DNA of 64,000 bases from Drosophila persimilis (taxonomy: Eukaryota > Arthropoda > Insecta > Diptera > Drosophilidae), in assembly GCF_003286085.1 (NCBI RefSeq), contig NW_020825289.1, positions 15,562,001-15,626,000 of the forward strand. Direction: 5' to 3'. The translations under genes were made by a program, and so were the position numbers. Each line of letters opens with the position of its first letter. The first letter of the stretch is position 1. The notes under the pieces were generated by a model. That model was not told the DNA's origin and did no database searches. It saw only the letters and a program-made list of their open reading frames with translations. Shown here one piece after another: positions 10,990-24,160 of this stretch.

Positions 10990-13900
10990 TTAGACCTGAT
11001 TGATGGGCGCGTACCGGTGCACCTTTGGTTGCTTCGGCTCCTTGCTGGCCGGTTTCACAATATCCTCGCTGAGCTTCTGGTAAACGAAGGAATTCTTCGA
11101 GGCCAGCAGAGCCATGCGGTAGCGCTCGCCGCGCTTACGCAGAACCATAATGACGACCTTGGCAATGGCCAACAGAATGAGGACCACACACGAGATAACG
11201 AGGATCATTGGGATCAAGAAGTTGTACCCGCCATAGTAGATGTGGCCGCGCTCAATAAAGATCTCCTCCTCATCTGAGTTGTCCAAGCCGAATTTCTCTG
11301 GAATGGATAAATAACGCACAAGTAAAGTCAGACGCAACCCCTCTTTGTGAAAGTTGAACTCACCCAGCAGGAATCTGTCACGTGTCTCCTTGGACATGTC
11401 GATCTCCTCCACCTTGAGGCCATGGTTCTTCAGCTTGGGCTTCACCTCTTTCTCCAAATACTGGTCAAAGTCATTCTCGGTCTTAGTCTTGGTCTTGATC
11501 TTATCCTTGGCATCCTCGATGCGCTCATCATCATCGTCGTCGTCGTCATCATCATCGTCGTCATCCTCTTCGCTGTCATAGTCAACCTCAGCGTCATCCT
11601 CCTTGTCCTCGCCACCGTTGTTCAGATCCTCCTCAGCAGTGTCCTCCTCTTTGGCGTTGGCCGAGCCCTTCATGATCTTCTGCATGCTGATCAGCTTGCT
11701 CTTGTCCAGCACACTCTTATCCAAGACACTGAGCAGCTTCTGCTCGTCCTCATCCAGCTTCTTCTCGCTCTCCTTCAGACGCTTCTCCAGTTTCTGCTCC
11801 GCCCTATCGGCCTTGGCCATGGCCCCTTCCTCGTGCTTGCACACCTCGTGGGCCAGTTGAGCCCAGCCTGCCTGGGCCTGCGTCTCCAGTTCGAGGATGG
11901 TGGCGTCATCCTCCAGATTGGCCAGCACCGGCATCTTCTTGGGCGTCATCTGCATCTGCAGGGTAACGTAGCTGATGAAGTCTTGGAACTCGGCGTTGCA
12001 CTTGAGCGGATTGCCGTTGATGTCCAGGGAGCGCAGGTTCTTGAAACTTTTCACGTCGGCCGAGGAGATCTTCTTGATCAAGTTTCCGGAGGCGTTGAAG
12101 CTGCGCAAGCTCTCGAAGATCTTGTAGCCAACGCCCAGCTGCCTGTCCGAGAGGAGCGAGGTCAGCTCACAGTCATTCACGTCCAGGGATCGCAGCTGGT
12201 GCAAGGGCATGAATAGACGCACGGACAGCCGACTGATGGGATTTCCCGCCAGGTTTAGCTTGGTCAGCTCGTTGTTCTCCATAAAGGTGAGGTCGTCCAG
12301 CTTGGCAATCAGATTGTTGCTCAGATCCAAGTCAATCAGCTTGTTCAGCGTGGTGAAAATCTCACGCGGCAGATGGTTGATGTTGTTCCACGCCAGCTTT
12401 AGGGTGGTCAGGTGGGGCATTGTCGAGAAGGTCTTGTGTCCCAGGGGGCCTATGGCGCAATTGGAGATGTCCAGGTAGTAAACGGTGAATTCGCCGTTGT
12501 AGCTGAGGAAGCCATCGGTGGGCAGCTGGCTGAGGCGCGGATTGTCGTTAAGCCGGATCACATCCAGCTCGGAGTTCTTGAAGAAGAGCATTCCGGATAT
12601 CTGGTCCAGTTCGTTGATGGACAAATCAATGTGGCGCAGACTCTTCAGAGTGAGGAACGAGTCCGGCTGGATCTTGGTGATGCCGTTGCCCTTCAGGTTC
12701 AGGTTGGTCAGTCCGGGCATCTTGTCGAACATGCTGTGGTGGACCTGGACAATCGAGTTGAAGCTCAGATCCAGCTGCTGCAGCTCCTTAATGCCGAAGT
12801 GCAGGTCGCCCGTAAAGGCGTTATACTTGAGGTGGAGTATGGAGAGTGTGGTTCCGTTGAAGATGCCTCGGGGCAGCTCACTCAGCGAGTTGTACGACAG
12901 GTCCAGCTCCTCCAGCGTCTCCACGGGCTCGAACACCTGCTCGGGTATCTTCTTGAGGTTGTTCTGGGCCAGATTGATGAACACGATGTTGGACAGCCTC
13001 GAGAAGGCCCTGGGGTTCAGCTCCATAAGGTTGTTGCGCGACAAGTCCAGCTCCTCAATGCTAGAAGACTGAAACGGAGGAGATCATTTCAGATAAAAGA
13101 TCATTAAAAGCTCTCTCATAAAACCTACCTTGAGGAGGTAGTGGAGGCTGGACATGACGCTGAGGTCATTGCCGGAGATGGTGAGCATGCGCATCTTCTT
13201 GTTCTGGGCAAAGGTGTCCGGATTGATGATGGCCAGGCCCACATCCGTCATATTGACCGCGTACAGCTCCTCCAGGCCGTGGAATGCCTCCGGGTGCATG
13301 TACTCAATTGTGCAGTTGGCAATCTTAATGGAGGCAACGAACTTCAGGCCCAGACCCTGGAAGAACTTGGGGCCCAGCAGAATCGGGTACTTGGGGCCCA
13401 CATTGGTCACCACCAGGTCGGTGATGTCCGAGCCGAACTTCTGGGTGCCGGGATCCAGTCTGAAAAACGCGATTCTAATCATCTGATTTCCCTTAAGGGG
13501 ATGGGTCCGGACTAACCTGCTGCAGGTGGCCACCAGGTAGCTGTTGACGTTGCGGGAGCAGACGCAGTATCTGGGGCAGGGAACATTCTCACTGAACACA
13601 ACCTGCTCATCGTCGGCCAGATCATCCGCTTCCCCTTGGGGCACATCGTCGTCGTCGTCATCATCATCATCGTCATCGTCGTCTCCGTCGTAGTCCTCGT
13701 AGTTGGAGTCGTTTTCGGTGTCAATGGTGTTCTCCTTGGTCTTCGACACAGCGCCCTTCACCTGCATGATGAACTTCGTTATACATACATAGAAGTTGGA
13801 TCTTTAAGATTCCACTTACCTTTGACTTGGTGGAGGTGTTTTCCACGATGGGCAGCAGCTTGGGCTGGCGGGTGGTGGTGGTTCGGCTCTTCTTGGGACT

Positions 13901-14410
13901 TGCGCTGGTCGAGGTCTCCTTTTCCTCATCAAAGTATGTGTAGTCGTCCTCATCGTAGCCATAGTTGTCATCATACTCCTCGTTCTCATCGCTGCTGGTG
14001 GCATTCTTGCCGTTTTTGCTGGCGGTCAGCATGTTGATGACAGTTGAGGTGGCATTCTGTGCCTTGGGCAGCATCTTGTTAAAGCGCGGATCCTCGGCTA
14101 GGGCCAGGTTGTGCTTGGATGCCTCCAGCAGATCCTTGAGCGTCTCCTCGCTGATGGGCTGCTGGGTGGTCGAGGCCACAGTCTTTTTTATGGCACTCTT
14201 CGTGGTCGTGTCCACCGGCAGCTCCTTCCCCTTGGGCGTGGAGATCTTCAGGCTGTTCTTGTCCGCAATATCCTCGCTGGCGCTCAGCTCGTTGTCCATT
14301 ATGTCATCGTTAATCAAGTGGATGGTCGGTTTTAGGGTGCTCGAGTGGCTGGCCCGTAGCGCCCCAAGGCACACGACCAACAACAGCACCAGTCTCGCCT
14401 GGCGACCCAT
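10990..14410 (-). CDS. Large LRR type I membrane protein with acidic N-terminal extension
   Basis: Exons 13820-14410, 13517-13761, 13129-13459, 11364-13068 and 10990-11297 have matching phases and give 1059 residues. Order: signal peptide ([20 protein letters not shown]); about 230 disordered residues rich in Ser, Thr, Asp and Glu, with [19 protein letters not shown] and a 13-Asp run; an LRRNT-like cap (CPRYCVC, Cys 259-277); at least 15 LRRs ([16 protein letters not shown] types); a degenerate C-cap ([10 protein letters not shown]); a charged region with a second Asp run; a membrane span about 984-1005 ([20 protein letters not shown]); and a ~50-residue basic cytoplasmic tail. It is probably a cell-surface adhesion or receptor protein. 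An acceptor at 14434-14435, just upstream of the ATG, implies a distant 5' UTR exon. I do not recognise the gene by name. It is not similar to wdp beyond the LRRs. Confidence 0.85.
11298..11363 (-). other. 66-nt stopless intron of length 3n in the LRR gene
   Basis: The donor CTGG|GTGAGT and acceptor CCATTCCAG are canonical and the length fits fly minimal introns. It has no in-frame stop, so the unspliced frame reads through with 22 extra residues ([18 protein letters not shown]...). Splicing gives [15 protein letters not shown], which I prefer. Confidence 0.7.
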
Positions 14411-15707
14411 TCTAAGATTAGCGGATGAGCAAACTGAAATGGACCAAGAGGAGTTTGTACAGTAACGACACGATGATAGGTGTTTGCTTCGCTTTGCTTC
14501 CTAGAAAACTCTACTGACCCGACGACTCACAGCCTTTAATGGGAAGCACGTTGGAGCCTCCTACTCCACTATCTTATCGGTAATTGTTGAATGCAGATAA
14601 GCAGATAAACATTTATTGAATCAACAACGAGAGCTGGAGGTGGAAGCACTCATGGCTACACTAGGCACCTATTCATGCTGCCTCGAATACAACGCATTAT
14701 ATCACTAGTTTCCCCCAAAATGCCCTGCATCATCATCAGGGATTTACTTCAGCACTTGGCTGAATGTTGACGCGATGGATTAGCACCCACTGACTCGATG
14801 GAGTTGACATCATTCGCGGGCGCAATGGAAATGCTAATTTCATCAACAAACGAAAACCTAGGAGGAGAGTTTCCAAATGTTTGCTTATCGTTTAATGGCA
14901 ATTGGTTCGTCGCTCCCTGGTTCCATGGCCTGATAAACAAACGTCAATGATTCTTCGAGTATTTTAAAACTTGTTACTAAGAATCGGGGAAAGCAGTTGG
15001 CACTTTCGGATCCGTAAAGTATGTACTTCCCACCAATTCAACCATCCAACCATCTACCTTTAAAGTATGAGTAATTCGCATTGAAAATCTGTAGGTTCCC
15101 ACTGCAACTGCAGATCTGATACGCGGATAAAAGCGGCATCTCAGTCGCAGTCTCAGTTTCTGTTTGTCGTTAGCAGAGATCATTTTGTATATTTATTTGT
15201 TGAGCCTCGTTTCTTGTTTGCCCTTTGATTATAGCCGACTGCCTTGCGTACTCTTCCAAACTGATTGGGTAATCAGAATCGGGCAAGCGAGTTGACGCTT
15301 TTCAATGCCAATCATTAGCTCAGGGGATCCCCAGCTCCTCTGCACCCCACCTTAGCGCAATTTAGAACTTGTTTTCCAGATATCTTGTTCCCAGAAATCC
15401 AGAACCGGCCGATCAAGCGACACATGAACTCTCTTAATCTTATGCAATATTGAATTAAATTCCAATGCGATTTTCTCCATGAAGTGCTTCGATTCGGTGT
15501 GGATTCCGTCTTGGCTTGGAGCCGTTCTGGAACTCGCCTCTGTTTGCCAGCGTTTTCATGGCAAAGCAAATAATTCGCAATGCGGTAAACAAAGAGCTTT
15601 AGGTTTAATTGTTGTGGCCAAGAACGAGAGGATAGGGAAGCGACGATACGAGCCAGAATAGGGAATTGTAGGGAAATGCGCAGTAAGCGAACTTGGCAGC
15701 ACATCGG

Positions 15708-15734
15708 CAGCGACAGCGACAGCGACAGCGACAA
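15708..15734. repeat. CAGCGA hexanucleotide tract
   Basis: Four and a half copies of CAGCGA in non-coding DNA. Confidence 0.85.
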
Positions 15735-16490
15735 CAAGAACGAGAACACAGTTATCTAGTCAATGTATGACAATACGTATTTGAGTACATATGTACTAGA
15801 TATATCTAAATATGTACAAAAGTACACTGGAAAAATGCCTCCGAATGTAGTTCAAAGAATTCCAGAAGACCTGGAAATAATCAATACCCTTCGCTATAGT
15901 CTATTCAGGATAAAAGAGGGTTCCCGCGTTGTTCTCGATTTTTCCTCAGTGCATTTGTAAGAGCATTTAATTAGATATACAAACGCAGACCCAGACAGAA
16001 ATTGCTTAGCCAGCTCTTGCCCTGGATCGGGGCTCTGTCTGTCTGCCGCACAGAAATTTGTGTGTGGGTGTCAAGTTGAGTGTTTGTGCAACGATCTCTC
16101 CTCGCTGTGGGTGCCTGCCTCTCAGCCTCTCTGACCCACACCAGCACCCAGGGGATACTGCAGCGGAGGCCCAGGCCCGCATTAAACGTGTTTAGGTCTT
16201 TTGGCTAACATTTCATCGAGTCACGAAAGATTTTCTGAGGCAGACAAAGTTTTTGGCCCGACTCGGGCCAAGGCGCCGCCGACACTCCACTCCACTCCAC
16301 TCCGAACATAATTAATTCCATTTCTGTCATTGCAACGACATGTATATGTGTAAACGCCGATATCCATACACATGCACGCTGTACGGCTATATCGCTATAT
16401 GGCTATATGGCTGTGTGGATACATGGCTTTAATAGCTGCGTGTGTGGAGCGGAGCCGATGTTGTTCAAGTTTAGAGAGTAAAAACCGGTA

Positions 16491-16515
16491 ACTGGCACTG
16501 GCACTGGCACTGGCC
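16491..16515. repeat. ACTGGC hexanucleotide tract
   Basis: Four copies of ACTGGC; a shorter related tract lies near 20621-20632. Confidence 0.85.
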
Positions 16516-18144
16516 ATACTTGTACGTGTATGCAAATCAGCCTCAGAGTCGGAAACCCGTGAGTCAACCAATTCATCATATGGCAGCTATCTGTAGAGAT
16601 TAGCTCTAGTTGGGAAATATGTCTATCTATACTCGTGGTACGTCTATTACCGCTCCCTTAGCCCCCACATATCACTCCCCCAAACAATGAAATTAAATGG
16701 ATACGAGTGGCTTTTGATGTAGTGCATCTAATTAAATCAATCTTTCTGTCTCTGTCTCTGTCTGAGCGAACAATCAATTAATATAAAATCAATGGGAAAT
16801 GCTTTCCTGAAACCGCTTTCTAGAACACTTTGACATTCGATCGAGATACATTTTGTACACTATACTGGCTGCTACAGTTTACGGCCTTTGTAACCAGACA
16901 CGGAAACAGAACGTTTTGTCCAAGGGTTATGTTATCCATACACAAAAATACTTCCATAAAGTATCGCATATCCAACTGATTCGAAGTCGTGATACCAGCA
17001 GCGTTTAAACTTAAAACACCAACATTTTTCTATTTCATTAATGGAAATTTATTATAGTTTTTAGTTGATTTTTCTGGCTTGTTTTCAGTTGAATTTTTAT
17101 CAACTGGTTGTGGCATCTGGTCGGGTTTGTCAACAGATTTGAATGATGGTCTCCCTCCCTTGGGGTCTCGTGTTACACAAAAATGTCATGTGGGGCCGCA
17201 TAGCAGCTGGGGACTGGACCTGGACCTGGAACCATGGAAAGTTATCGAATTGTGGATGGGCGCAGTCGGTTGGAAATTGGAAACTGGGTGTGACCCTTGG
17301 CCACAAATTATGAATTGTTTTCTTCCCCAGAGAGAAAGAGAGAGGGAGAGATATTCGCTTGGAATGTCTCGGAGAGCAGCGGGATCAAGAAGGTCAGCTA
17401 ATGAACCCCTGAAAACGGTATCGAACTCAGGTAGTTTCGCCTTGACTCCGGCTTAAGATCACCCGACAAAAATTGTCTTTGGCATTACCCAGAAATACCC
17501 GAAATCACTCTCCGCAAACATGTGTACGCGTGGGTGGATAATGATTGAGATGTCTGCGTAAAAATAGCATTCCATCGTTAACAGGAAGTGAAACGAGAGG
17601 AAGAGACAGACATCCGAGTAGGTAGGGGATCATTCCAGCTTGTTTTTTTTTATTTTTCAGAAACGGACTCATCTGTTGTTCCTTTTAAGGATATCGATTC
17701 ATGGGAAGACGAAGACGAAGACCGGCTCGAAGCGGAAATAACTTAGCCGATGCCTTGATTAGGGTGGAAACACAAGCAACCCAAATCGAGCTGCAAGTAT
17801 TTGTGGATCACGACTCAATCACATTTGTTGACCGATTCATTAGCATCACGAGCTGTTGAGTGGATGGATGGAGTTTTATGGTCATGATTTTTGCGTAAGG
17901 AGCCAACCGCTCCAACTCCCAAATGTGCATTCTGCCCCCCTTCACACGGTGGAATATAGATTCCAGTGTATACTGCCCATATCCTATACGAGTGATGCCA
18001 TTCTGGCACATAATTTCTGCAACATTAATTTCTGCTGAACAAGCAAGTACAATGGCAAAAATTGCCCAAGGCGGGCACATAAAAAAATATACAGAAATAT
18101 AAAAAATGCCGACATTTGACCACACACACAGAAAGCAAATACAG

Positions 18145-18170
18145 ACACACACACACACACACACGCACAC
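18145..18170. repeat. CA dinucleotide microsatellite
   Basis: Alternating CA run of about 10 units with one G interruption, preceded by a shorter CA run at 18121-18130. Confidence 0.85.
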
Positions 18171-21100
18171 ATCGACATCGGCTATAAAAAGGGGGAAACT
18201 GTGGCTTCGAAAGATGGTAAGACTGGTTTTTTTTCGGCTGGAAATTGCGACTCGAACGCGAAGCAGCTGTGACGTCCGCCGCCAAGCGGCAATTGGAGTG
18301 TAAGCCAAGTTAGCCCGTTGCGGTGGCGGCCAAAAGTCAGACAGATGACTTTTCGAGTTACGAAAATTCTGGCTAAAAGCGATTTCAATTTACTCAGCAA
18401 TTACAAAGAGAGAATTTCTGTATAAAGGCTTAAGTGCCACGAAAATTCCTATTTAAATATTTGTATTTGCCAGTTGCTTGAACTCAAATAGTTTCCGACT
18501 CGCCCGCTGTCTGCTGAAGTCCAACTAAACTGATTAGCTATATATAATTAAATACAGATTAATCAATATGACACTTTCTACAGTCTAGAAACTTGTGTGG
18601 ATTATAATCTTAGAACCCAATGAGTACGAACCTAGTACCACATTGAATCTTTAGAACGAGTTGAAACGAGTTCAGATTCCATATTCCATCAGAAATACGT
18701 AATGAATATAAAAATAATGTCATAACAAGTACCTATATTTGAAATATTTTAGCTTAAAAAGCACTGCACTGGGATTCCCTTTCTGATTACTTCTCACTCT
18801 ATGAATCGGCTATGGTCTGTTCGTATCATCGCATGATACCATTTATTGTCTTATATGATCAATCAGGCTTTAAATTTCCACTGTCCTGCGAAAAATGTAG
18901 CTGATAAAGTGCATTTGCTGTTGCTCGTATCTTAGCAGAGGGCCTGGGGGGGCTCAAGGTAAGAGCTGGAGTTCAGTGCAGTTATTAAAATGATCGTAAA
19001 TTGATTTCACCCATTCGACGTGGAAATTTATGTCTGCTTCCTCCCTTCAGGCTGCACTTGTTCTTTGTTCATACAGATATCATACAGATATGCGTATATA
19101 TAGCACTGATATTGAACAGGAAGCTGGGTATAAATTAAGAACTTAAGGAGCCATCAGCATCACCAGATGATCAGCCGAAACCGGCTCGAACCAGGCGAGG
19201 GCGAGAGCGAGGACGATGGCGAGGGCGGTTCATTAGCGGGCTATGGACAGACTGCCATCAGTTCCAGTTTGTGGGTAATTCAGAATTAGGATCGGGGATC
19301 GGTTGGTTTTGGCCTGGCTTGGCCTGGGCTGGCACGACTCTGACAGGGACAGAATAGAAAAACGCTTTTCATTGTTTGAGCCGACAGAAACCTGATTTGT
19401 TTCCACAGTAAAGTGCGACTTTTGAAAAACATTTTCCCCTACTTTGTTGGCACGCTAAACTTTGCACTCCGCTGGGGCTTTTGTTGCAAACAGAACAAAG
19501 GCGGAGCGGGACGGTTGGGACTATGGCCATCACGTATTGTTTTATCGGAACGAGTCGGTTTAACTGCTCGTAGTCGAATGCATGGAATTGTCACAGCGTT
19601 GAGACATCTCTATATATTTATTAAGTGTCGGCGGGTCCTGAGCCCTGAGTGGCATTGAGTTCGACTGTCAAATTGCTGACATTATCACAAAACCCAGACG
19701 AATGCCGCGCCCAGTCCAAGAGCTGCAATTTGCGTCACACATTTCGCTTTTGAGGTGCGGAAAAGCCCCTCTCCCAGCTGAGCTGTCTCCGCATTAATTA
19801 GGTGCAAGAAAATCGAATTTCAAATGCGATTCCACTGCTCGGTCTCGTTTAGGCGTCTGCCAACGTGGCTAACTTCGAGTTTGGCCCGTTTCTGGCCACA
19901 TTCCATACGGCCCAAACGTGCACAGAGGCACGGGCACGGGCACAGGCACGGGCACGACGCTCCACTGAGTCACTGCAGGCGAAGACTCTCCGCTTTTTTT
20001 CGACATGGCAATGGGTGCTATCCAAAACCAGACCGCAACTCGGACCGGACCCTGAACCATAAGCTCATACGCTGTGAAATCGGCTTAAGTTTGGAAGCCT
20101 GAGTTATAGGTTGAGCGAACCAAATTACAAGGCCCCCCAAAGAAGCTGAGCTCCATTTGGCTTCCCGAGAGCCTTAGGCCCGGTTATCCCCAAGCCCTCT
20201 TGATACAGAGTATTCAAATATCGGCCCTCGATGGCCAGAGTGTGTTTGATTGCGAATGAGGTGAAAGTTGCCCTCAAGAACTGTCGCCAAGTGGGGGTTT
20301 ACATACATATGTACTTCCTCATATATCATATAGATATGTACATAAATCAGCTATGGTTGGGAGCTGGCACCAGCTGGAACTGAGTTGATCAGCTGCTTTC
20401 ATATGCAGACAGACAATTTGCGGGCCAGGCCAGGTGGTGACTAATCTTTTATGGCATCTGATTAGAATTGTGCAAAAATTGATTAATCTTCCGTTGTCTC
20501 TCTGGCTGGCTGTCAGGCTTGATTGATTAGAGTCAGGGTTAAGGTAAATGTCAACGAATTTGTACTGTGGGTGCGAAACACGAGCACAACTACATATGTA
20601 CAGCTGATTAAGGCCACACTGGCACTGGCACTAGCACTAGCGACTGCAAAATTTCATGCTCAATTGAGCAGGGAAAGAAAAGGCTAAGCTTGGTTAGGAG
20701 AGAACTGCATTTGGCGCCCTCCTATCCTGGTTGGGATGAGAATGACATCATTGTGTGTGTCAAGCAGTTAAAACACGAAGCTGGATCGTTAAAATCACTC
20801 AAAATAGTTTGCTTTTTTCGCTGTTTTCGAACGACAGTCATGTGCCAAAAGCAGAAACCAAGCTCCCCAAGAGACTTATTACGCATCCGCCGCATGTGCC
20901 GACACTTAAGTTCTGTAAGACAAAACCGAGTTTACCCACACACACAGCACTCGGTGCGGCATTAAGTGGTCCAAGCTGCAGTTGTTGTTAGATGTTTGCC
21001 TGGGCACTTAACAAAAAAAGATTTGATAGTTTAGTATTCATAATTTCCCCTGCGGGGAGATGGAGACAGCGACAGCAGGGTTTGCTGTATACATATCTAC

Positions 21101-22973
21101 GGCTATGTTGATATAAGTATACTATAGGTATTCTCTGGCCAATTACCAGCCATGAAACCAGCCAGAGCAGATAGTAATGTGACCTCATTAACTTCACTCA
21201 TACAACCACAAACTCACACTCGCACTCGCCTTCTCACAGAGGGAGCGAAAGAGAGAGACCGAATAGAGTCAAAGTCTGAGTCGGCAAACGAATTTGTTTG
21301 CTTTTGGCCTTTTATCTTTATAAATACGCTTGTGGGCCGGCTTTTGTAGCGATTAGATAATGCACCACAGCCGACAACTGGCGACAGTTGACGGAGAAGT
21401 CCCTCCTGCAGTGGTAAGAATGCCCAGCCCCAGTCCCACCCCGCTCAGCCCCCAGCCCTATCCCGAAATGAAACCGAATGAAAATTTGCATACATAAGCG
21501 TTTTCAAGGAATTCAAAGAGCACACACCTCTGGCTGATTACGTCTGGAAAACCGAGTCGCACCTCAAAATCAAATGAACAGATCGCAGAGCAATCATTTC
21601 AGTAAAATTCATTTAAATTCCAGCTTCGTTTTCACAGAGACACAGTGACAGCAACAGTGGGGTATAAAAATAGCATTAAAATTGAAAATCGATTGGAACT
21701 GGTTCTGAATTATGCATAGAAATAATTTATTTATTTATTTATTTTTTTTGTTTTTTTGAGAATATTTCGTTGTTTCTGTTATCGGAATTAAAACCCCCTT
21801 GTACCGCACTCTAACCGAAATATGTTTGGCTGATTAATTGGGGGCCATTTCAGGAAGCTTTTCGAGGTGTTTATTTGCATACAATAGTTTGTATAATATT
21901 TGTGTTTATCGGTTAATACTCGAATACAGATTGCTGTAAAAATACAAGCTCTAATTCGTAATGGCCTTAAGTGTTTTCCAATATTTCCACGCGTTATTTG
22001 CCCATCATCCCATGCCCAATGTATGCAAACTATGATCATGGTCTTGCTATAGAGATCTATTGCTCTCTGTACCCCGTCTTTCTGATAGTTTTGTTGTTTT
22101 TTGCAGCAACGCGTTGAATTTGTGATGAAGGTGACTTCTTTTTGAGTAAATGCATTACCGGTTTGTTCACCCCTTTCCCCACTCTGTCCACCCCGTTACC
22201 ACTGCCAGCGAGAGTCGAGTTGTTACATACACCAACAGACGACACTAAACGCACACTACACTCACACTAGCTCACTCACACACAGGTGTAATCTTATCTA
22301 TGTACTTCTCTTGCTTGCGTTTGTAGCATTTGTTGTTGCTCTTAACTGTTTCATTATTCTGCCTTAAACTTATCTTCTCTCTGTTTTAAATTCCCCGATT
22401 CCCTGCAGGGCAAATGCACTAAGCTGTCCTATATGTGCAAGTGTGCGTGTGTGTCAATCTTCGTGTTTTGTTTACTTCTAGCCGTGCTGATAAGTAAAAC
22501 TAACTACAAATTGAAGCTTTTCTTAGCCGTTGATCAGCAGAATTTGGTTAAGATAATTGCGACTTGGTTTGGAAGTTTATATGTCACCACACATATACAG
22601 ATACACAACCAACACGCAAACACGAGCAGCTGCATCGCTGGGTTCGGCCTGCTGCTGTGTGTGTGTGTGAGTGAGTGCTTGGTTATGTTTTCAGAGATAT
22701 GGCAGGTAAGCAATGAAGCCACAGGTAGCGTTACACACACAGACACAGGCACGCTCACACATAGTCACATACAGACCGAAAGATACGCTCAGCGAGTGAG
22801 ACAACCACTTGGGGCAGAGACAGCCGATTTGCTGTTGTCCCACTCACACTTGGACCCTGGCCTGACGAAATCCCATCCCTCCTCGCTGGCAGTGCACTTT
22901 TTTCAATGCCCGCCAGCTCCGACTCCGCTCCGACTCTGGATCCCAACGAAGCCTGCATCGGAAGAAAACTCAC

Positions 22974-23130
22974 CTTTTAGAAAATTCTGCTCGCTGATGG
23001 CTACGGCTCAAAAATTGAAGTGGAGTAATCCAAGAATTAGTATTTTCGCTGAAAGAAACACACAAACTTTAGTGGAGATACGCTAGCCACCGCACCTAGA
23101 GAGTTCTCTTTCCGGCAGAGTTTATATTTG
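22974..23130 (-). promoter_or_regulatory. Candidate promoter and 5' UTR exon for the LRR gene at 10990-14410
   Basis: On the minus strand TATAAA (23121-23126) precedes about 120 nt of UTR-like sequence ending in a good donor, AAAAG|GTGAGT, at 22974. The matching acceptor would be at 14434-14435, an 8.5 kb intron. No strong initiator is visible. This is inference from signals only. Confidence 0.3.
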
Positions 23131-24149
23131 ATATTTTTGATTAAGTCCGATTTTGTTTTCCACGAATTCAAAGGCTGTTCACGTGCCCTGGCCGTTAATT
23201 CTGCTTAATTGGTGTTAACTTGTTTCAGCTTTACCGATTTCGTTGACTCGTGCGCTCTATCTACCGCGTGTGTATATTCCTGTTAGTATGCGATCAACAC
23301 CTGTTGAAGTTTGAAAATCAACTGATCTCGGCTCACCGTTAAGTCGGAATACAATGGTATATTATGGTATGGTAAGGTACAGTGTTGAATGGTATGTCTG
23401 TATGAATAGGTAGGGAAAACTCAGCGATCGGCCTCTTATTGTGGCACCAATGAATGATTATGTCGAATCGTTTCAACGATCATGTGTCATTTGTTAGGTG
23501 ATATGATAGGGAATGTTATTGTTATCTTGCATTGAATATAAATTGTTTTATATTTTTTGTTAAGAAAGGCCTTTTCTTAGTTGGCCCCACCTCTAAGGCA
23601 TAACTTACCATGGCATTGGTTGTTTTCGAGTCTTTCCTCTCTCTGGCGCTCTCACTGGCTCAAATGGCGACGCATCACACACACAAATATATATGCAAGT
23701 GTGTTCTGCATTGAACATCTTTTTTAAGTCCCTATCGCTCATTGGGGACGGAACCGAATCATAAAGCGGAAAATGTGTAATGAAGTTCAATTTAAAACAA
23801 AAATATTGCAAAACAAAATATTGAAATAATTAAATTATAATCTCATCTCTGTCACCAAGCCAACATCTCCCACTAATTATAGGGTATAAAAAGATTTTGT
23901 TCCGCAATTGATTCGATAAAATATGCTTAACCCACTTAACCCCCCATGTATTTAAACAGTTAAACGATTTTAGAGCGAAAATTCAAAAAAACTGCGATTG
24001 GAAGTTTCTATACCCTTTTTTCTTAAATATACTTTTAAAAATTATATTTAAGATTATTGAATTATTATTAAATTAAATACAGTGAGTCGATAAATCACGC
24101 GACAGCTGATCGCTGCTGGTGGTAGTTTCCGAAAAGTCCCTTACCCAGT

Positions 24150-24160
24150 GGCGCCACCTG
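24150..24160 (-). promoter_or_regulatory. CTCF-type insulator motif
   Basis: GCGCCACCT at 24151-24159 reads AGGTGGCGC on the minus strand, the core of the Drosophila CTCF consensus. It lies in a GC-richer island inside AT-rich DNA, between the candidate promoter at 23.1 kb and the candidate wdp promoters at 30.8-31.4 kb. Confidence 0.5.

Larger units (their letters stand above)
14434..22973 (-). other. Probable 5' UTR intron / non-coding DNA upstream of the large LRR gene
   Basis: About 8.5 kb with no convincing coding sequence. Minus-strand acceptor CATTTCAG lies at 14434-14441. The stretch contains CAGCGA, ACTGGC and CA microsatellites, many poly-A/T runs and three TACATATGTA decamers (15786, 20304, 20591). 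Open frames here are short or built on repeats. It is likely regulatory DNA. Confidence 0.45.

Noticed and set aside
11347..12216. 289-residue plus-strand open frame
   Set aside because: Antisense shadow of the LRR-coding exon; Leu/Val-rich composition mirrors LRR codons and there is no start context or homology.
22433..23086. 217-residue plus-strand open frame
   Set aside because: Built on CA/TG repeats, no domain; overlaps signals on the other strand.
23880..24090. AT-rich block as a transposon remnant
   Set aside because: No terminal repeats, target-site duplication or coding trace that I could see.
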